Below, piece after piece: positions 13,064-26,700 of a DNA stretch of 64,000 nucleotides; position 1 is the first letter of the stretch, and each line of letters opens with the position of its first letter. The position numbers and the translations under genes were made by a program. The stretch spans positions 26,853,001 through 26,917,000 of the forward strand of contig NC_092673.1 in assembly GCF_964355755.1 (NCBI RefSeq), written 5' to 3'. This DNA is from Antedon mediterranea (taxonomy: Eukaryota > Echinodermata > Crinoidea > Comatulida > Antedonidae). Below the pieces are notes generated by a model, which was not told the DNA's origin, did not search any database, and saw only the letters and a program-made list of their open reading frames with translations.

Positions 13064-13249
13064 ACATACAATGATATAAATTATAATCTAAGGCACAGTG
13101 ATACACATCTATTCATCCCGAAGCCAAAAACCGATTTTAAAAAACGAAGTCTGTCTTATCGTGGAACAATTATATGGAATAGTCTCAATGTTGATACCCT
13201 TCCAAATTCAGTTAAGTTGTTTAAAGCGTATCTGAAAAATGCATTGTAA
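13064..13249 (+). pseudogene. LINE reverse-transcriptase C-terminal fragment
   Basis: An open frame of 61 codons plus TAA encodes the conserved tail of aquatic-animal non-LTR retrotransposon ORF2 proteins, with NYNLR, RSLSYRGTIIWNSL and FKAYLKNAL. The element is 5'-truncated. Its 3' untranslated tail seems to run to about 13650, ending AATAAAG then a TA-rich run. It lies between genes A and B. Confidence 0.75.
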
Positions 13250-13650
13250 AACATAATGGTATGGTAATCTACGATGGTGTACATCCAACTTTTAAAATGG
13301 CTAATACTATATAAAATGTATGTTTTATCACTAATTTATTTTAAGGTAAATGAAATCAAAAAGATTTATTATGTATTACAGTAGAATCCCCATAAATTAT
13401 ACACTTCGATAAGGGTTTCCGTTTACACGGGAAGTACCGGTATGGTGTACCCTAAATAGAGGTGTCTGATGAAGGGGATTCTGCTGTAATTTTGTTTCTT
13501 TTCAATTTCAATTTTTTCGTTTCTGTCATATTTATATGGTGTTTATTTTTTTTTGTAATACAGTATCACGAACTTGTGTAAAAACAATCAATATTGATTG
13601 AACGAGTTGTACTGCACATCAGTCTCGTGTCTAAATAAAGTTTATATATA

Positions 13651-14678
13651 TAAGGCTCCAGCGTTGAAGGGCCACTTACTGTTCAAATCCAGGGGCCTTA
13701 GACCTCTATGTTACAAAAACTTGTGGTAAACCTAGGCCGGGGTTGTTTTGTATAGAAAGTGGTGTTTAGGGAAATGAGGTTCTTCGGGTAACTGTGTTGT
13801 ACAGAAAGGGGTTGGGGCAAGGGGACAGATTTTGTCTTTAAACTTCTTACAGAAAAGAGTAGGTTGAGTGGGGGAAAGAATGATCAATGTGTATTGTTGT
13901 TTTCTGTAGAGAAAGGAGTGGTTAGTGTGGAGTAGGGGAGGGAGGGGGATGATGGGTAAGCTGTTCCATCTGTTTAACTTTATACCGAAGAATAGATGGT
14001 TAAGAGGTTGAACTCGATTTCTTTATAACTGTATATTATGTAAATTAAATTTTGTTTTTCTAGTAATTTTGTATATTTTAAGTTTTTTCTTCACAATACA
14101 ATCAAATATTTGATTTAAAAAATTTGGTAATAGTTTTAATCAAAACCAATTTTAAATAATTTGTTATTTATATTCTGTATGCATTTACAAAAGTACTTGG
14201 ATATTCAGGTATTTAATTTAGACATGATAGATAAAACAAACCACAGGACATAGAATACATCATTATACATTATACATTCCTTATCCTAAAGATGAATAAT
14301 AAATCAGGAATCGCTCATAATCGGTTTTTATCCGACTTAAAATATGAATGTAGTCTTTGTAAGTAAACATAGCTATTATGTTTTTAGCAACTTTGTTTAG
14401 TACTGGTAAAAAAAAAAGCATTTTAAAAGAAGCACCCAAGGCGGGCAAACTGACGCCTGCTTTGCAATTTTTCAATTTAATACGGGATAATAGAATTCAA
14501 CAAATGACAGATTTTTGTGCTTTTAGATGAGACATTTTACATCTGTGATATATTGGGAATTTTTAGTTGTTATATTTGGCTCTTGTTCAATAAATAGTAA
14601 TGATTATTGGCATACCTTATCATTGCACTCAGAGTAAATGGTGAAAGAATAATTGCAGTTGTAAAATTATCAAAAATC
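13651..14678. other. Intergenic stretch, no gene seen
   Basis: Mixed G-rich (13740-13960) and AT-rich sequence. Only short unsupported ORFs occur; no splice-site-flanked homologous exon was recognised. Confidence 0.5.
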
Positions 14679-14928
14679 TTAAAGGAATATTGTCCCTCTG
14701 AAAAATGAAGATAAATAAAATCAAAACCATTTTGCAGTTATAATAATTTATTCACTTCTGTAGAAAAAAAACCAACAAATTTCACTTCATTAAAGACAAA
14801 ATAAAAGGTTTAACCAAAATCCCAATTTGACAATTTTATTGCTTTAAATTACCGCAAATTTTTAAAATGGCATATTCAACCAAAAAAATTATAAATAATT
14901 TTTTTTCAGAGGGACAATATATCTTTAA
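14679..14928. mobile_element. TTAA-type MITE, family 2, copy 1
   Basis: Terminal inverted repeats of about 27 bp: left CTTAAAGGAATATTGTCCCT, right ending GGGACAATATATCTTTAAG. TTAA at both edges suits a piggyBac- or Kolobok-like TTAA target, which is inferred. No coding capacity in the 250 bp. Confidence 0.75.
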
Positions 14929-15337
14929 GTAAGAACTGTTAATACTTATGCCTAGAAGTAATAGTCAAAACCTGTACAAAATGATTATTTTAAGATCACT
15001 TTTACATATGTTAAGCACAAACAATGTTAATTTATTCCAGTGATACTGGATTATTTAATAAATAGTAAAGCAGTATAACCACATTTGTGTAGAGTACAGC
15101 CTATTTTTTGCTTTGCTCCACATTGAAACCAAATTGAACATTGCATGCATTTGAACTTTATGTGTTTTTTTTAGGTCAGTTTGCTATTATGAGTCACACT
15201 GCCCCAAAATGTTGCTATATTTAGGAATGTGTGTTAATTATTAAACGATTTATAGCTAGACATGATGTGCCAATGATAATTTTTTTTTCTGTCAACAGTA
15301 TAGTAACCCAGTTCATTAATCTGTACACTTGCCCCAA

Positions 15338-15745
15338 GTGAGTGTGGCCGAGCGGTTAAGACAGTGGAACCGTAATCCATGGCCATAACATCGGCAAGGG
15401 TTCGAGGCTCACTCGCTCCATGGTTCTGAGCGTAGAACAAGTCTTCTCGGATAAGGACTATAAACCGTAGGTCCAGTGTACATCTGGCTTATGTGCACTT
15501 TAAAGAACCTAGTACATCTTTCGAAACGAGTAGTAGGTTACCCCTGTGTACTAGTTCATACATACACACTGTCGTGGACAGACGTAATGGCGCCGTAGTT
15601 GGCTGCCGATGACACAATGTGACCTTTATTTCTTTGTTGAAAAGATGTAAAATCTAAGTCCACAGTGCCTTTGATCACTAATTGTTGCTGGAATTGGCGC
15701 TTTACAAATTACGTATATATTATTAATATTATTATTTCTTTTTCT
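15338..15745 (+). repeat. tRNA-derived SINE, family 1, copy 1
   Basis: Head resembles tRNA-Ser/Leu: A box TGGCCGAGCGG and B box GGTTCGAGGCT. The body has GATAAGGACTATAAACC, GGTCCAGTGTA and TTTAAAGAACCTAGTACAT, and the tail TGGCGCTTTACAAATTACG is followed by an ATT-rich run. The second copy is at 21068-21360. Confidence 0.75.
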
Positions 15746-15989
15746 TCATCTTTTTTTTTTATTTTGTCTGAAGAAGCTCAATATGTGCCAAAATATTTAT
15801 CTTTTCACTAATAATATCAAAACTCCGTCTGGAACCCAGACTAATTAACATGGTGAATATTACTTTGTGCATTTAAAAAAAATTAACTTGGCTGGTATTC
15901 AGAAAAATAACCCTCAATAGCTATAATTAATAATAATCTAATACTAATATATTTAATATTATTAAGTCTATCTGAGAAGAATCCCAAGC

Positions 15990-16175
15990 ACAGTGGCGAA
16001 TGGCTATGAGTGCTCACTGGCTAAACCCAGGGGCCCCAAGGCAGGGCTTGGAGAGGAATAAAAAAGCATTAAAACAAGTCAAAAAAGGACTAAAAATGCA
16101 CAAGGACTCCCCAGCGCAGCGTTTGAGGTCCACTTAGCATCATCCCTACACCAGGGGCCTCTGCATTACGCCACA
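15990..16175. mobile_element. Short MITE with CAGTGGCG ends
   Basis: Left end ACAGTGGCGAATGGCTATGA, right end CTGCATTACGCCAC, an imperfect terminal inverted repeat. A related but truncated end (CAGTGGCGTAACGGCTATAA) lies at about 13013. Confidence 0.5.
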
Positions 16176-16389
16176 AAGCAAAAATCAGCAGCATGTTCAG
16201 AGGCAACCATGCATGTTTGGGAACTTGACACTTTAAATTTCTTATGAAATATTTTCGTTAGTTTATATTTATTTATAATTTATTAATATAGACATTTTTA
16301 TCAATAGTTTAATTATACGTTACATTCCAAGCAAATTCAATTTTATAGAATGAAATTTGATAACGTTGTACCCTTAGAAACGATCGAAT

Positions 16390-16480
16390 GACCTGATTGG
16401 ACGGAAGTCTGAGTAGCTTCTGGAATTACGCGGCTCGTTACGTGTCGGATTGAACTTCTGGACGTTGGTGGCGCGCTAAA
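16390..16480 (+). promoter_or_regulatory. CpG-rich upstream module with inverted CCAAT box, copy 1
   Basis: GACCTGATTGG followed by CGGAAGT and a CG-rich stretch (ACGCGG, TTGGTGGCGCGC) in otherwise AT-rich DNA, 1.3 kb upstream of the gene B start. It resembles 17071-17135. A regulatory role is inferred. Confidence 0.3.
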
Positions 16481-16621
16481 AATACCACACACAGTTTGTT
16501 CGTTATTATGTATAGTAAGTTTATATTACGTTGAGAAGTAGTCTAATGTCTAAAGTTACAAACAGATATTTACTACATCGTTTTTTAAATTATACATGAT
16601 TCATTTATCATTAATATAAAC

Positions 16622-16664
16622 CAACATCTGATCATCGTGAACTTTTCACGATGATCAGATGTTG
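16622..16664. repeat. Perfect 20-bp inverted repeat, 3-nt loop
   Basis: The arm CAACATCTGATCATCGTGAA (16622-16641), loop CTT and exact reverse complement (16645-16664) lie about 1.1 kb upstream of gene B. Confidence 0.95.
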
Positions 16665-17070
16665 TGACAGTCAGTCCCAAACCTGTTCCCAGATGAAATG
16701 ATTTGATCCTCTGATGAAACTGAACAGACACATTATATTAAATTATGTTGACGGGCTCTTAAGTGTGTAAGAACGATAACCAATCATGTGTTTGTTTTGA
16801 TGATTTTTAGTGTAATTGGATGAAATACGATATTGACAAAGTTTCACTTTTATCATAATAAAGGAACAATTTATGATAATAAATATCAAATATAATAAAG
16901 ATATTAATTTGCAGGGGAAAAAGATTTCCCAGTAGACAGAGTCAGAAATAATCTATTGCCAAGTGTAATTAACATTAAATAATGTAGAACTTTAATTCGG
17001 GATCTACATAATAACATACTGTTTTACATTACACGCGTAAGGAAACTTTAGTAAGCCATACGATTGGGAG

Positions 17071-17135
17071 GACCTGATTGGCCGAAAGTTATTAATATAG
17101 TACGCGCCGGTCCGGTCCTCGTGGAGCTGAACGTC
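17071..17135 (+). promoter_or_regulatory. CpG-rich upstream module with inverted CCAAT box, copy 2
   Basis: GACCTGATTGGCCGAAAGTT, then ACGCGCCGGTCCGG and GAGCTGAACGTCC, about 0.65 kb before the gene B ATG. Shares GACCTGATTGG-x-CG-x-AAGT and the downstream GAAC.TTC/GAACGTCC layout with copy 1. A promoter-proximal role is inferred. Confidence 0.3.
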
Positions 17136-17747
17136 CTTCATCATGCCTTTCGTTTTAAATTATCTACACTTAATTGTTATATTAATATTGTATGTTAATA
17201 GAGTGATATAAGAAATACCGTAATTAGCCATGATAAGCTAATTTACTTCGTCAACCATTCGTCTAAACAAATACTAGTACAGTACATCAACAATTATTTA
17301 TCCCCAAAACACGATACGAAAACGATTGCTCCATTTTAATAGGGTAGGCTATAGTATATGCCTCTACATTAAAAATATATATCTATCGATGGCAATGAAT
17401 GTTATCTAAATTTACGAAGGAATTATTTTCAAACTAATTTCTGCATGCTCAACTAATATATTATACCATACATAAATATAGAAAAGTGAGTCAGCTTTTA
17501 TCCAACAATACAAAATTATACAATCGAACGAGCTCATCTGCATAACAACAGACGATTGTGCATTTCAAACGGTAGCGTCTCTTTTCATTGCTCTTCCGTC
17601 AAACGCGTGCCACAGGCTAAAATTAATTTATTTAACTGGGTTTCTTGTCTAATAAAAGCCAGCAAATGCTAGAATTATAGTTTATTAATGACTGTGTAAT
17701 TTTCATTTTGCGATAGTTAGGAAAAATAGAGGAGAAACGGTTAGAGA

Positions 17748-20700
17748 ATGTCGTCTGCGGTAAGTAGTGTTTTCATGTTTAGTGAATAAGTGCACTGCTA
17801 CCTACCACCAGTCACTTACTCCCCCGAGAGCCGCACTGCAAGATGGTGCTTGCATATATTATTGCTCATTCCTTAGGCCTAAGATTGATAGATTGATGTA
17901 TCATTGACACCTTGCATAATAATTATTTGACGTAAAATAATGTAAATTTTAATTATTGTGATCTTTGATAATCCATGTCATTCTCGGATTTATTCTTTTG
18001 TTATATTTTATTTATGAATAATTGTGAATAATTTCAAAATTGATTAAAAGTGTGAAATACCCGACTGATCAGTCATGGGGGTATAATCGTATACGTCAAT
18101 GGATCAATCGAGTTTAATGATATATGTGTCAACCAGTCTGTAACCAGGTTTTTTATACTGTAAATGAAAGATATTTTGTATTTATGAATTTTATTATACT
18201 AAGAGTAGTTATTATAGATTTTATCCATTTCTGAGTATGCCTTCCCTTCATTTATTATTTATTTATTTCCTTTATTGCATCAAGTAAGCAGTGATGAAGT
18301 TGACATAAATATAATAGTAAATATGTAAACACATAGTATAACACAGTCCAAACAAGTAATACTAAAATATATCATAGTCCACAAATCAGTCTTTCAATGG
18401 CCATCATAGTACATCCAGTAACACAAACCAATAGAGGTTCACAATTTGCTTATCATAACTCAGTTACTGATCATTCACCAATCATTGAAAACTCCGTGGA
18501 AAGTAATGAAGTTTTTTGTACGTTGTGTCCGGACTTTGGGGAGGGTGAACGATCTAACGCGTCGGAGCTAATGGTTGTGTGTGGGAGGTTTAGGTAAGAG
18601 AGAGTGTAATATATGATCTTCTTTTTTCATTTTATCAAAGAATTTTCTTGACAACTTCTCGCGGCGTTCAGATAGAGTGATGATGTTAAGGTATCTGCGG
18701 GTATCAGCATACGAGGTACCATCGGGGCATATTATGTTACACGCTCTTCTTTGGACATGTTCGATTTGGTCAGATTGTGCTTTGGATAAACTCGGGGACC
18801 AAACAGCACAGGCATATTCGAGAACTGGTCGTATCACTGCTTGATAGTATCGGAGCAGTTCCAGTCTATCTAGGCCAGACCTCTTGAGTTGCTTAAGAAA
18901 AAACAACCTTGGTACAACACGCTTGGTTAAACAGTCAACATGCGTCTGCCACGACAATTTACGGTCAAGATTGACACCTAGTAACTTTGCATGCTCAACA
19001 CACTTGACTTCAGATCCATTCACAGTGATTGGGTCAAACTCAGTTGGTGTTCTCTTACATGTAATGCGCAGTTCAACCGATTTTTTTCTCATTCAGTTTC
19101 ATATCATTTTCTTCGCACCATTTAAATATACTGATCATACTATCTTGAATTTTGCACTCGGAGTTCTTATTATATCTTTGGTAAAAGGTGGTATCGTCCA
19201 TATATTTCATAAGCGGCAGATCGACCTGGAGGTCATCAATGAAGGCAACAAACAGGATTGGACCAAGCCATGATCCTTCATAGGCTCATCATTCATTTCA
19301 CCACATCTTTTATGCATCCATCTATCCGTGAATCTATTTTTTTTATAAATAAAACCTCTTCCTTCCCATAGAAACCCCCCACCCCCACAGAGGTTGAGAA
19401 TGTTTTAGTATAGAGGTTGCATATTCATTTTGTAGATTTTATTGGGATCTGGTTTATCAAAAATAATTAGGAGAGTAGAAAGCAGAGATTACCTTGGCGT
19501 TCATTACAAAAAATAAATATTTTAAGACCACAATCACGTCAACACAGAGTGATATTTTTATTGATAAAATGCATTAATTTTTCTGTTGCCATGGTAATTC
19601 AAAACACCATTAATAAGCTTAAATATGATGAGAAATTAATATTAAAAGAAGTCATGCTACAGTATGGTTGGTTTTAACAGCCATTATTGATTTTCAATCG
19701 GGCAAAAGCAAACACGTAAAATACGGCTTCTATTACTACATACTATCAAATCAAAGTAGAAGAATAATTACTGAATAATAAAATTATAAAGTAAATCATA
19801 ATATTTACTAATAATAGTAAACATGAGGAAATCTGTGAGAGTGTATTTGTACAAGATAGTAATTTATATGTTATATAATCTTTAGTAGACTACTGATGTA
19901 TTGCTTTAAAAACATATGCAATTTTATATTAATTTGCTGTATCCCGCATTGACAACAAAAAAAGAGTGATTTAATATCCATGTATCCTTTTAGTATTATT
20001 AGTGTTGTTTCCTTATGATGTTAATGTTGGCAATGATTGATTGTATACATTAATGTGATTGCACATAATTTAATGAGTTTTTAATAGATGATATGATCTC
20101 ACGTCACAGACAAAAAATATTATTATAGAATTCTATATGTATCTCCCCCAACGCTACGAACCTAACAAAAAATTAACCTAATTTTTGTAAGGTACTATGT
20201 GGATATAGTCTATGATAATGAATAAAATGATATATAGCCCACAATGTCACATAAAGATCTTAGTAACTGTATACCTCACATTATTAGACTAACTGTACCA
20301 TACTGTAGAATTCAATTCTTAGGTTTTCTTTCTTTTCCTATTCTTAATCACTGATGCATTGATTATTAAATCTAGACCTGTATTCTTTCATTGTATTCCA
20401 TAACAATAAGCAGAAAAGGTCAAAGATACACTTTTACTGAGCATTGACTCTGGTGGTTATTTTTTAACCTTTATTTGCCAGGTAATGGTACCCTCAATCA
20501 CAACCCAACCCCCCCCCCCCCCTCACACACACACAAACACCCCTTTTCTCCATGCCAAACTAGTATAAAGTCAATGACTACTTAATTGAAGCCTAGATTG
20601 ATGGTTTTGTTATTAACATTAAATTCATTTACCTCAAATTAGACTGTTAATTATAAAAAGAATATGGTAGTGCAACTCTGCATATGTCCTTTACAGTACC

Positions 20701-23700
20701 CAAAGAAGCTCTATCAAAACAAGGCAAACTTGTTAGATTGGAAGAAGTTTAAAATTTGACCAAATTCAGAATGGATCTGTAAATACTTTAGGACAAAGAT
20801 AGATACAGTGACTGAAAAATTATAATTGGTTTTATATTGTCTTTATTTAGAAAGCAGAACTCGTGTCCGGGGATGAAAACCTCCAACGTGGGAACTGGTC
20901 CAACAAGATGGACTTTCTTCTGTCTTGTCTAGGATATGCAGTTGGCTTGGGAAATGTATGGAGGTTTCCTTATCTATGTTATAGAAATGGTGGGGGTAAG
21001 TATACATACTGAAGCGCAGGGGAGTTACTGAGGAAATGACAGTCACTGGGAGACGATTTATCTCCACTAAATGAGCGAGTGAATGTCAGAGCTGTTAAGA
21101 CAGTAGAACCGTAATTACGTAGCCAACATCGGCAAGAGTTCAATGTTCACTTGCTTTATGGTTCTGGTGGTCACGAACGAGTCTTCTCAGATAAGGACTA
21201 TAAACCATAGGTCCAGTGTAACCCATGTGCACTTTAAAGAACCTAGTACATGTTTTGAGACGAGTACAGTAGGTGGTTACTCACAGCCACTGATTATAAC
21301 ACTGGGCCCTCTAGGAGACCAGTCTTTGACTGAAGAGGCTACCCATTATAATTAATAATAAAATAAATAAATACCTATAAATGACACTATATTTTACTCT
21401 TGCTCATCTATCCCCTGAAGTATTAGTGTAGATGCATCCATATATTTATATCATCAAATTCCAACCCAATCAACAGCATTGTCATCTGATAATCATTTAG
21501 GTACTCTTTCTGTTTTATAGTACATTAGTTTATTGAGGTATTAAAAAAAAGTTATGTATTGTTGACACTTCATTAAATCTGTATCTTCCTTCTTATTTCA
21601 CAGGAGCGTTTCTTATACCTTACATAATCATGTTAGCGTTTGCTGGGCTTCCATTGTTCTTCTTGGAGGTCAGTTTTGGTCAGTACTGCAGCCAAGGGCC
21701 AATCACAGCTTGGAGGGCGTGTCCTGCATTTAGGGGTACGTAACAGTATACTGAGATAGCTGTGGCTAGATAGAAATGCAAAGCAAAACAATGGAAAATG
21801 CATGCATGTGAAAAAGTTTTAAATAAAATATATATATTTTATCCTTTTTTTTTATTTTCAAAAATGATTTCCAAAAACAACTGCAAAAAACCATCACAAA
21901 ACACATTTTATTATATATATTAATTTGTTAAAAAAAAAGACTATAAAATTGTCCAGATTAATACTTGCACACAGTACTGTACATCACCTTTTTCCATTTT
22001 TTTTGTGAAGTTGCCAAATTAACTTTATATTTAATTTATGTAGGTATTGGTTATGGAATGATGGTTGTGTCCGCATATGTGGCAATATACTACAATGTCA
22101 TCATAATGTACGCCATCTTCTTTATGTTCTCGTCATTCCGCAAAACCCTTCCGTGGATTGGTTGTGATCATTCATGGAACACAGACTATTGTAGCGAGAA
22201 ATACACGGATTGTATAAACGAGAAAGGTATAATTCTTGTAAATGCAAGCTGCGGTCTGCTTGATAGTATGACCGATTCAGAATTAGCGTTCTATAACGTT
22301 ACGCCGACGTTTGAAACGTATGATCTAAGTCGTTACACTGATCCATTTGCGGGAATGAGGAAACGCCCGACTGAGGAATTTTGGAAGTAAGTCTTTGATT
22401 GCGAAAATTATTTTCTAAAAGCGCTGTCTACACTATCAAACTTTATGACAAAAAATGTGATGTGTATATATTTGGACATGATGATGTCATATCAATACCA
22501 TATTTGTGCATATGACGACTATATTTGGGCACATCATACTTTTTTTTTCAAACGAGTTTGATAGTGTAGACAGAGCTTAATACTTAACTTTACTAATTCT
22601 GAACACCAAATTGGTTGGTATACAGAATGCATTTGCAATGTCAATGAGTTGTGGACAAATAGCTTTATCAAATTGATTTACACATACAGCACATTGTATG
22701 GATCTCTCAGTAAGTTTCCTTCACGATTTACATTGACACTTGGATACATTCGTACCAAGGTAATCCTTTATGTGTCACTGTGAATAGGACATTGGAGTAC
22801 AAGTTGTTCAGTCCAGTTCTTGAAGTTGACTGTGAGTCATATTATGTATTTAACAAATCCCTTCTGTTATCACAAAATATATGGTTTAATAAGTGCAGAA
22901 TTACATTTGTGTGGAATTGATTATCACAGATTGATCATTTAGCCAATCATACCTTTTATTTACCCTTAGATTCTAATCAGTGTGAAATTATGATAGAGTG
23001 CATGCAGTAGATCACATATTTTTTTACAGTTTTTTTTTTTTTATCGGAAATGATTAATGTAATATTATATTGATTATAAAAATGAAAAGAGCTATATGAT
23101 TAACATATTGAATTAAAAACACATTGTATTTTGTTCCATAGGGAAAGAGTGTTGAGTGAGGCGGACAGCATGAACGAACCAGGCCGTGTCGTATGGGAAC
23201 TCGCTCTTTGTTTACTCCTAGCGTGGCTTATTGTTTTCTTCTGCCTTGTCCGCGGTATCAAATCATCTGGGAAGGTAATTGTAATTCTTATAATTTCCTA
23301 AATAAACGTTTCCCTTTTGGGAATGATTGCTTGAAACTTTCAGATAAAATCAATTTCTCTCAAGTTCTCAACTTTCATTTGTGTACTGATAAAATTAAAT
23401 TTGATAATCAATTTATTAAAACAATATTGGAAACCTTAATGTTAACATTATTTATTTATCATTACTATATGCTAAACAAAATTTGGGCTTATCATATTCC
23501 GACGAAATTGCTAAAAAGTTATGTTTGCCAACACAACCAATTAAATCATACATCATCTTGGCTTGACTTCAATTCCTTTTTTTTTTTTTATTTCAAACTT
23601 TTCATCTAACAGTTGTAAAAGTACAGAATGAAATATAGTAATGATACAATATAAATAGCGTAAAAATGTTTTTAACATTAGTATTCAAATTTTAATGTTT

Positions 23701-26700
23701 TTGTAACTTTCCAAAAACACTAAGACACAGAAACAGCCCAACATTTACTATTTAAAAACAAACTGGATGGTTCCAGTCAAATTAGTTTGAATGAACCAAT
23801 CATGTACAGTTGCTGGTTTGAATGAACCAATCATAATCATGTGGTTGTTTGAATGAACCAATCATGTACAGTTGTTGGTTTGAATGAACCAATCATAATC
23901 ATGTAGTTGTTTGAATAAACTAATCATGTACAGTTGTTGATTTGAATGAACCAATCATAATCATGTAGTTGTTTGAATGAACCAATCATGTACAGTTGTT
24001 GATTTGAATGAACCAATCATAATCATGTAGTTGTTTGAATGAACCAATCATGTAGTTTTAATTTGTTTTTCAGGTTGTGTACTTCACTGCCACGTTCCCA
24101 TATGTGGTGTTGTTTATCCTACTCATCAGAGGAGTAACTCTACCTGGCCATCAAGAGGGCATCAAGTTTTTTATAGTTCCTAAATTTGACCGTCTGAGTG
24201 ACCCACAGGTAAAACAATGGCAAAAATTGACAAATCTAAAGCTCTGTCTACACTGTCAAACTTTATGTGACAAAAAAAATGTGCCCATATACAGACATGA
24301 TGATGTCATATCACTACCATATTTGGTCACATCACAGTTTTTTTGTCAAACTAGTTTGATAGTGTAGAGATTTATGAAAACACATGTGCACAATAAATTA
24401 ATATAAGTCAAATCAAAAGGCCCGTGCTACTGTAACTTAAACTTTGAACTCTTATTAAGTTATGTTTTTTTAAATAGGTGTGGTTAGATGCTGCTGTCCA
24501 GATATTCTACTCATTGAGTGCTGCTTGGGGAGGTCTACTTACGTTAGCCTCCTACAATAAGTTCCATAATAATTGTTTTTTGTAAGTTATAACACTTTTT
24601 TATTTATACTGGATCAGATTTATGGTTCTCAAATCTTGAAAAAGTCCATTACATGAGATAAAAAGATTTGGTTTGATAAAAAAATACTTTTTCACTTTAG
24701 CACTTCAAGTTCTAAACAATCTTTACTTAAGAAAAAATATTAGTAAATGCCAGCCCTAAAAATGAACAAATGTTCAGCTTGGAAGCTTGTTTCAGAAGGG
24801 AAAATGGAGAAATTTTATTTTATTTAGATACTCTTCAAAAACTATTTTTAACAACCCTGTGTTTTTTTTTCCAAATTAACAGTGATTCTATGTTTGTGGC
24901 AATAGCCAATTGTTGTACAAGTATATTTGCTGGTTTTGTCATCTTCTCTATCATTGGTTACATGGCCCACCAACTAGGAAAGCCTGTCGAAGAGGTCATT
25001 GATCAAGGTTGGGAATCTTATGTACCAGTATTAAAAATTATCTATTCTATTATTATCTAAGATCTTATTTCTCCTGTGAAATGAACTGTTTAATATGTGT
25101 ATCCATCATGTAATTGGCGATATGCATGTTGTTCAGGAAATTTGGAAAATTACAGATTACAACAAGGCCCAACTAAATATTTTTTTCTTAAGCTCTGTCT
25201 ACATTATCAAACTAGTTTGACAAAAAAAGTGTGATGTGCCCAAATATGGTAGTGATATTCCTAAATAGTGCTATGACATTATCATGTCCATATATGGGCA
25301 GATCACATTTTAGTGTCACATATAGTTTTATAGTTAAGGGAGCTTTAATTGCCATCCATTATTCATGTTAGGTAATCTTGTTACAAACATGTTTTGTAGG
25401 ATTTGGTCTAGCGTTCATAGCTTACCCAGAAGCCGTGGCAAGTCTTCCAGGCGCCCCTTTTTGGGCAATCCTTTTCTTTTTTATGTTGTTGACACTTGGA
25501 CTTGATAGTCAGGTAAGAATGTACATTAAGTTTATGTTCAGACTTACGAAAAAATAAACAGGGCGTTTAAGTTTATGCCTTAGAAAAAGGGTATTCTAAT
25601 TGTTGTATTTCAATGAAACTGTGTACCTTCGTTCATTAACTATTGTTCTATTATTATGCAAAATTTGTATTAAAAACCACTGTTTCAACTGTCATTATAA
25701 AAAAATGTATAACTTATGTCTGATTTTGCTTGCATGTGCCACATATTATAATTAAATAATAATAATAAGTATCCATTAACTAATGCTTTAACATTTATCT
25801 TATGTTAGATCACCTAACTCATATTGGTAGAAAGTTTTTGATAGGCGTATTTGACAGGTCACTCTCGCAGTGATCCACTCCTCGCATAAACAGAGTTTGA
25901 AGAGCTATACCTGATAATTATTTGCTCAAAATAGTCCAGTCGAATTTGGCGGCTGTTTATATAAATTGTAGAATCAACATTAGTCATATTTGAATTTCAT
26001 ATAATGTATATGTATATACAATTTAAACTTACTCAAACATATCAAAAAACCTCATAGCTGCTTCCATAGACTAAAATTAAAATTAGAATAAAACCAAATA
26101 ATATTAAAATGTTTCAAATATATTCATTACGGTTCCTTCCATCTTACCAGTTTGCTATTATGGAAACCATAGTAACAGCTATCTGTGATGAGATACCACA
26201 CCTCCATAAGAAGAAGACTTGGGTGTTGGGAACAGCTTGTATCGTGGGCTATATCCTTGGATTTTCGTGTATAACAGAGGTAAGTAAATTAGTCCTAGCA
26301 CTTTAGAAAATTTATTTAATTTATAATTTTTATAATTTTGGGTATGTGTATCATTAGGATTGTTGTTTATCCAGTGTTTAGGCATGCATAGGGAATTAAT
26401 GGAGTGGGGTGGTCCCACCAGGTGCATGGAAATCCTCATTCATATGTACTTATTTGAAACTATGACAATTATGATCACACCAGGTGAATACTTTTAAGCC
26501 ATGGTTGGTATATTACTTGGAACAATTATACTTTTGCAACCAGTAACAACTTGTAATTCGGTTTTGCGTAGTGTGAAAGAAATGTGGAAAATCTGATCTG
26601 AGATTTCACAGGGGACCAGCGAGAGGCTTGTTTCTTCTTCAGAAATGTTCCAAGTAGTTTAGGACCAGCTGTGTATGGTATTACCTGACTGTTTAATCAT

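Noticed and set aside
15340-15420. Genuine tRNA-Ser/Leu gene
   Set aside because: Only the A and B boxes fit; the stems do not form a complete cloverleaf, and the sequence continues into a SINE body found again at 21068.
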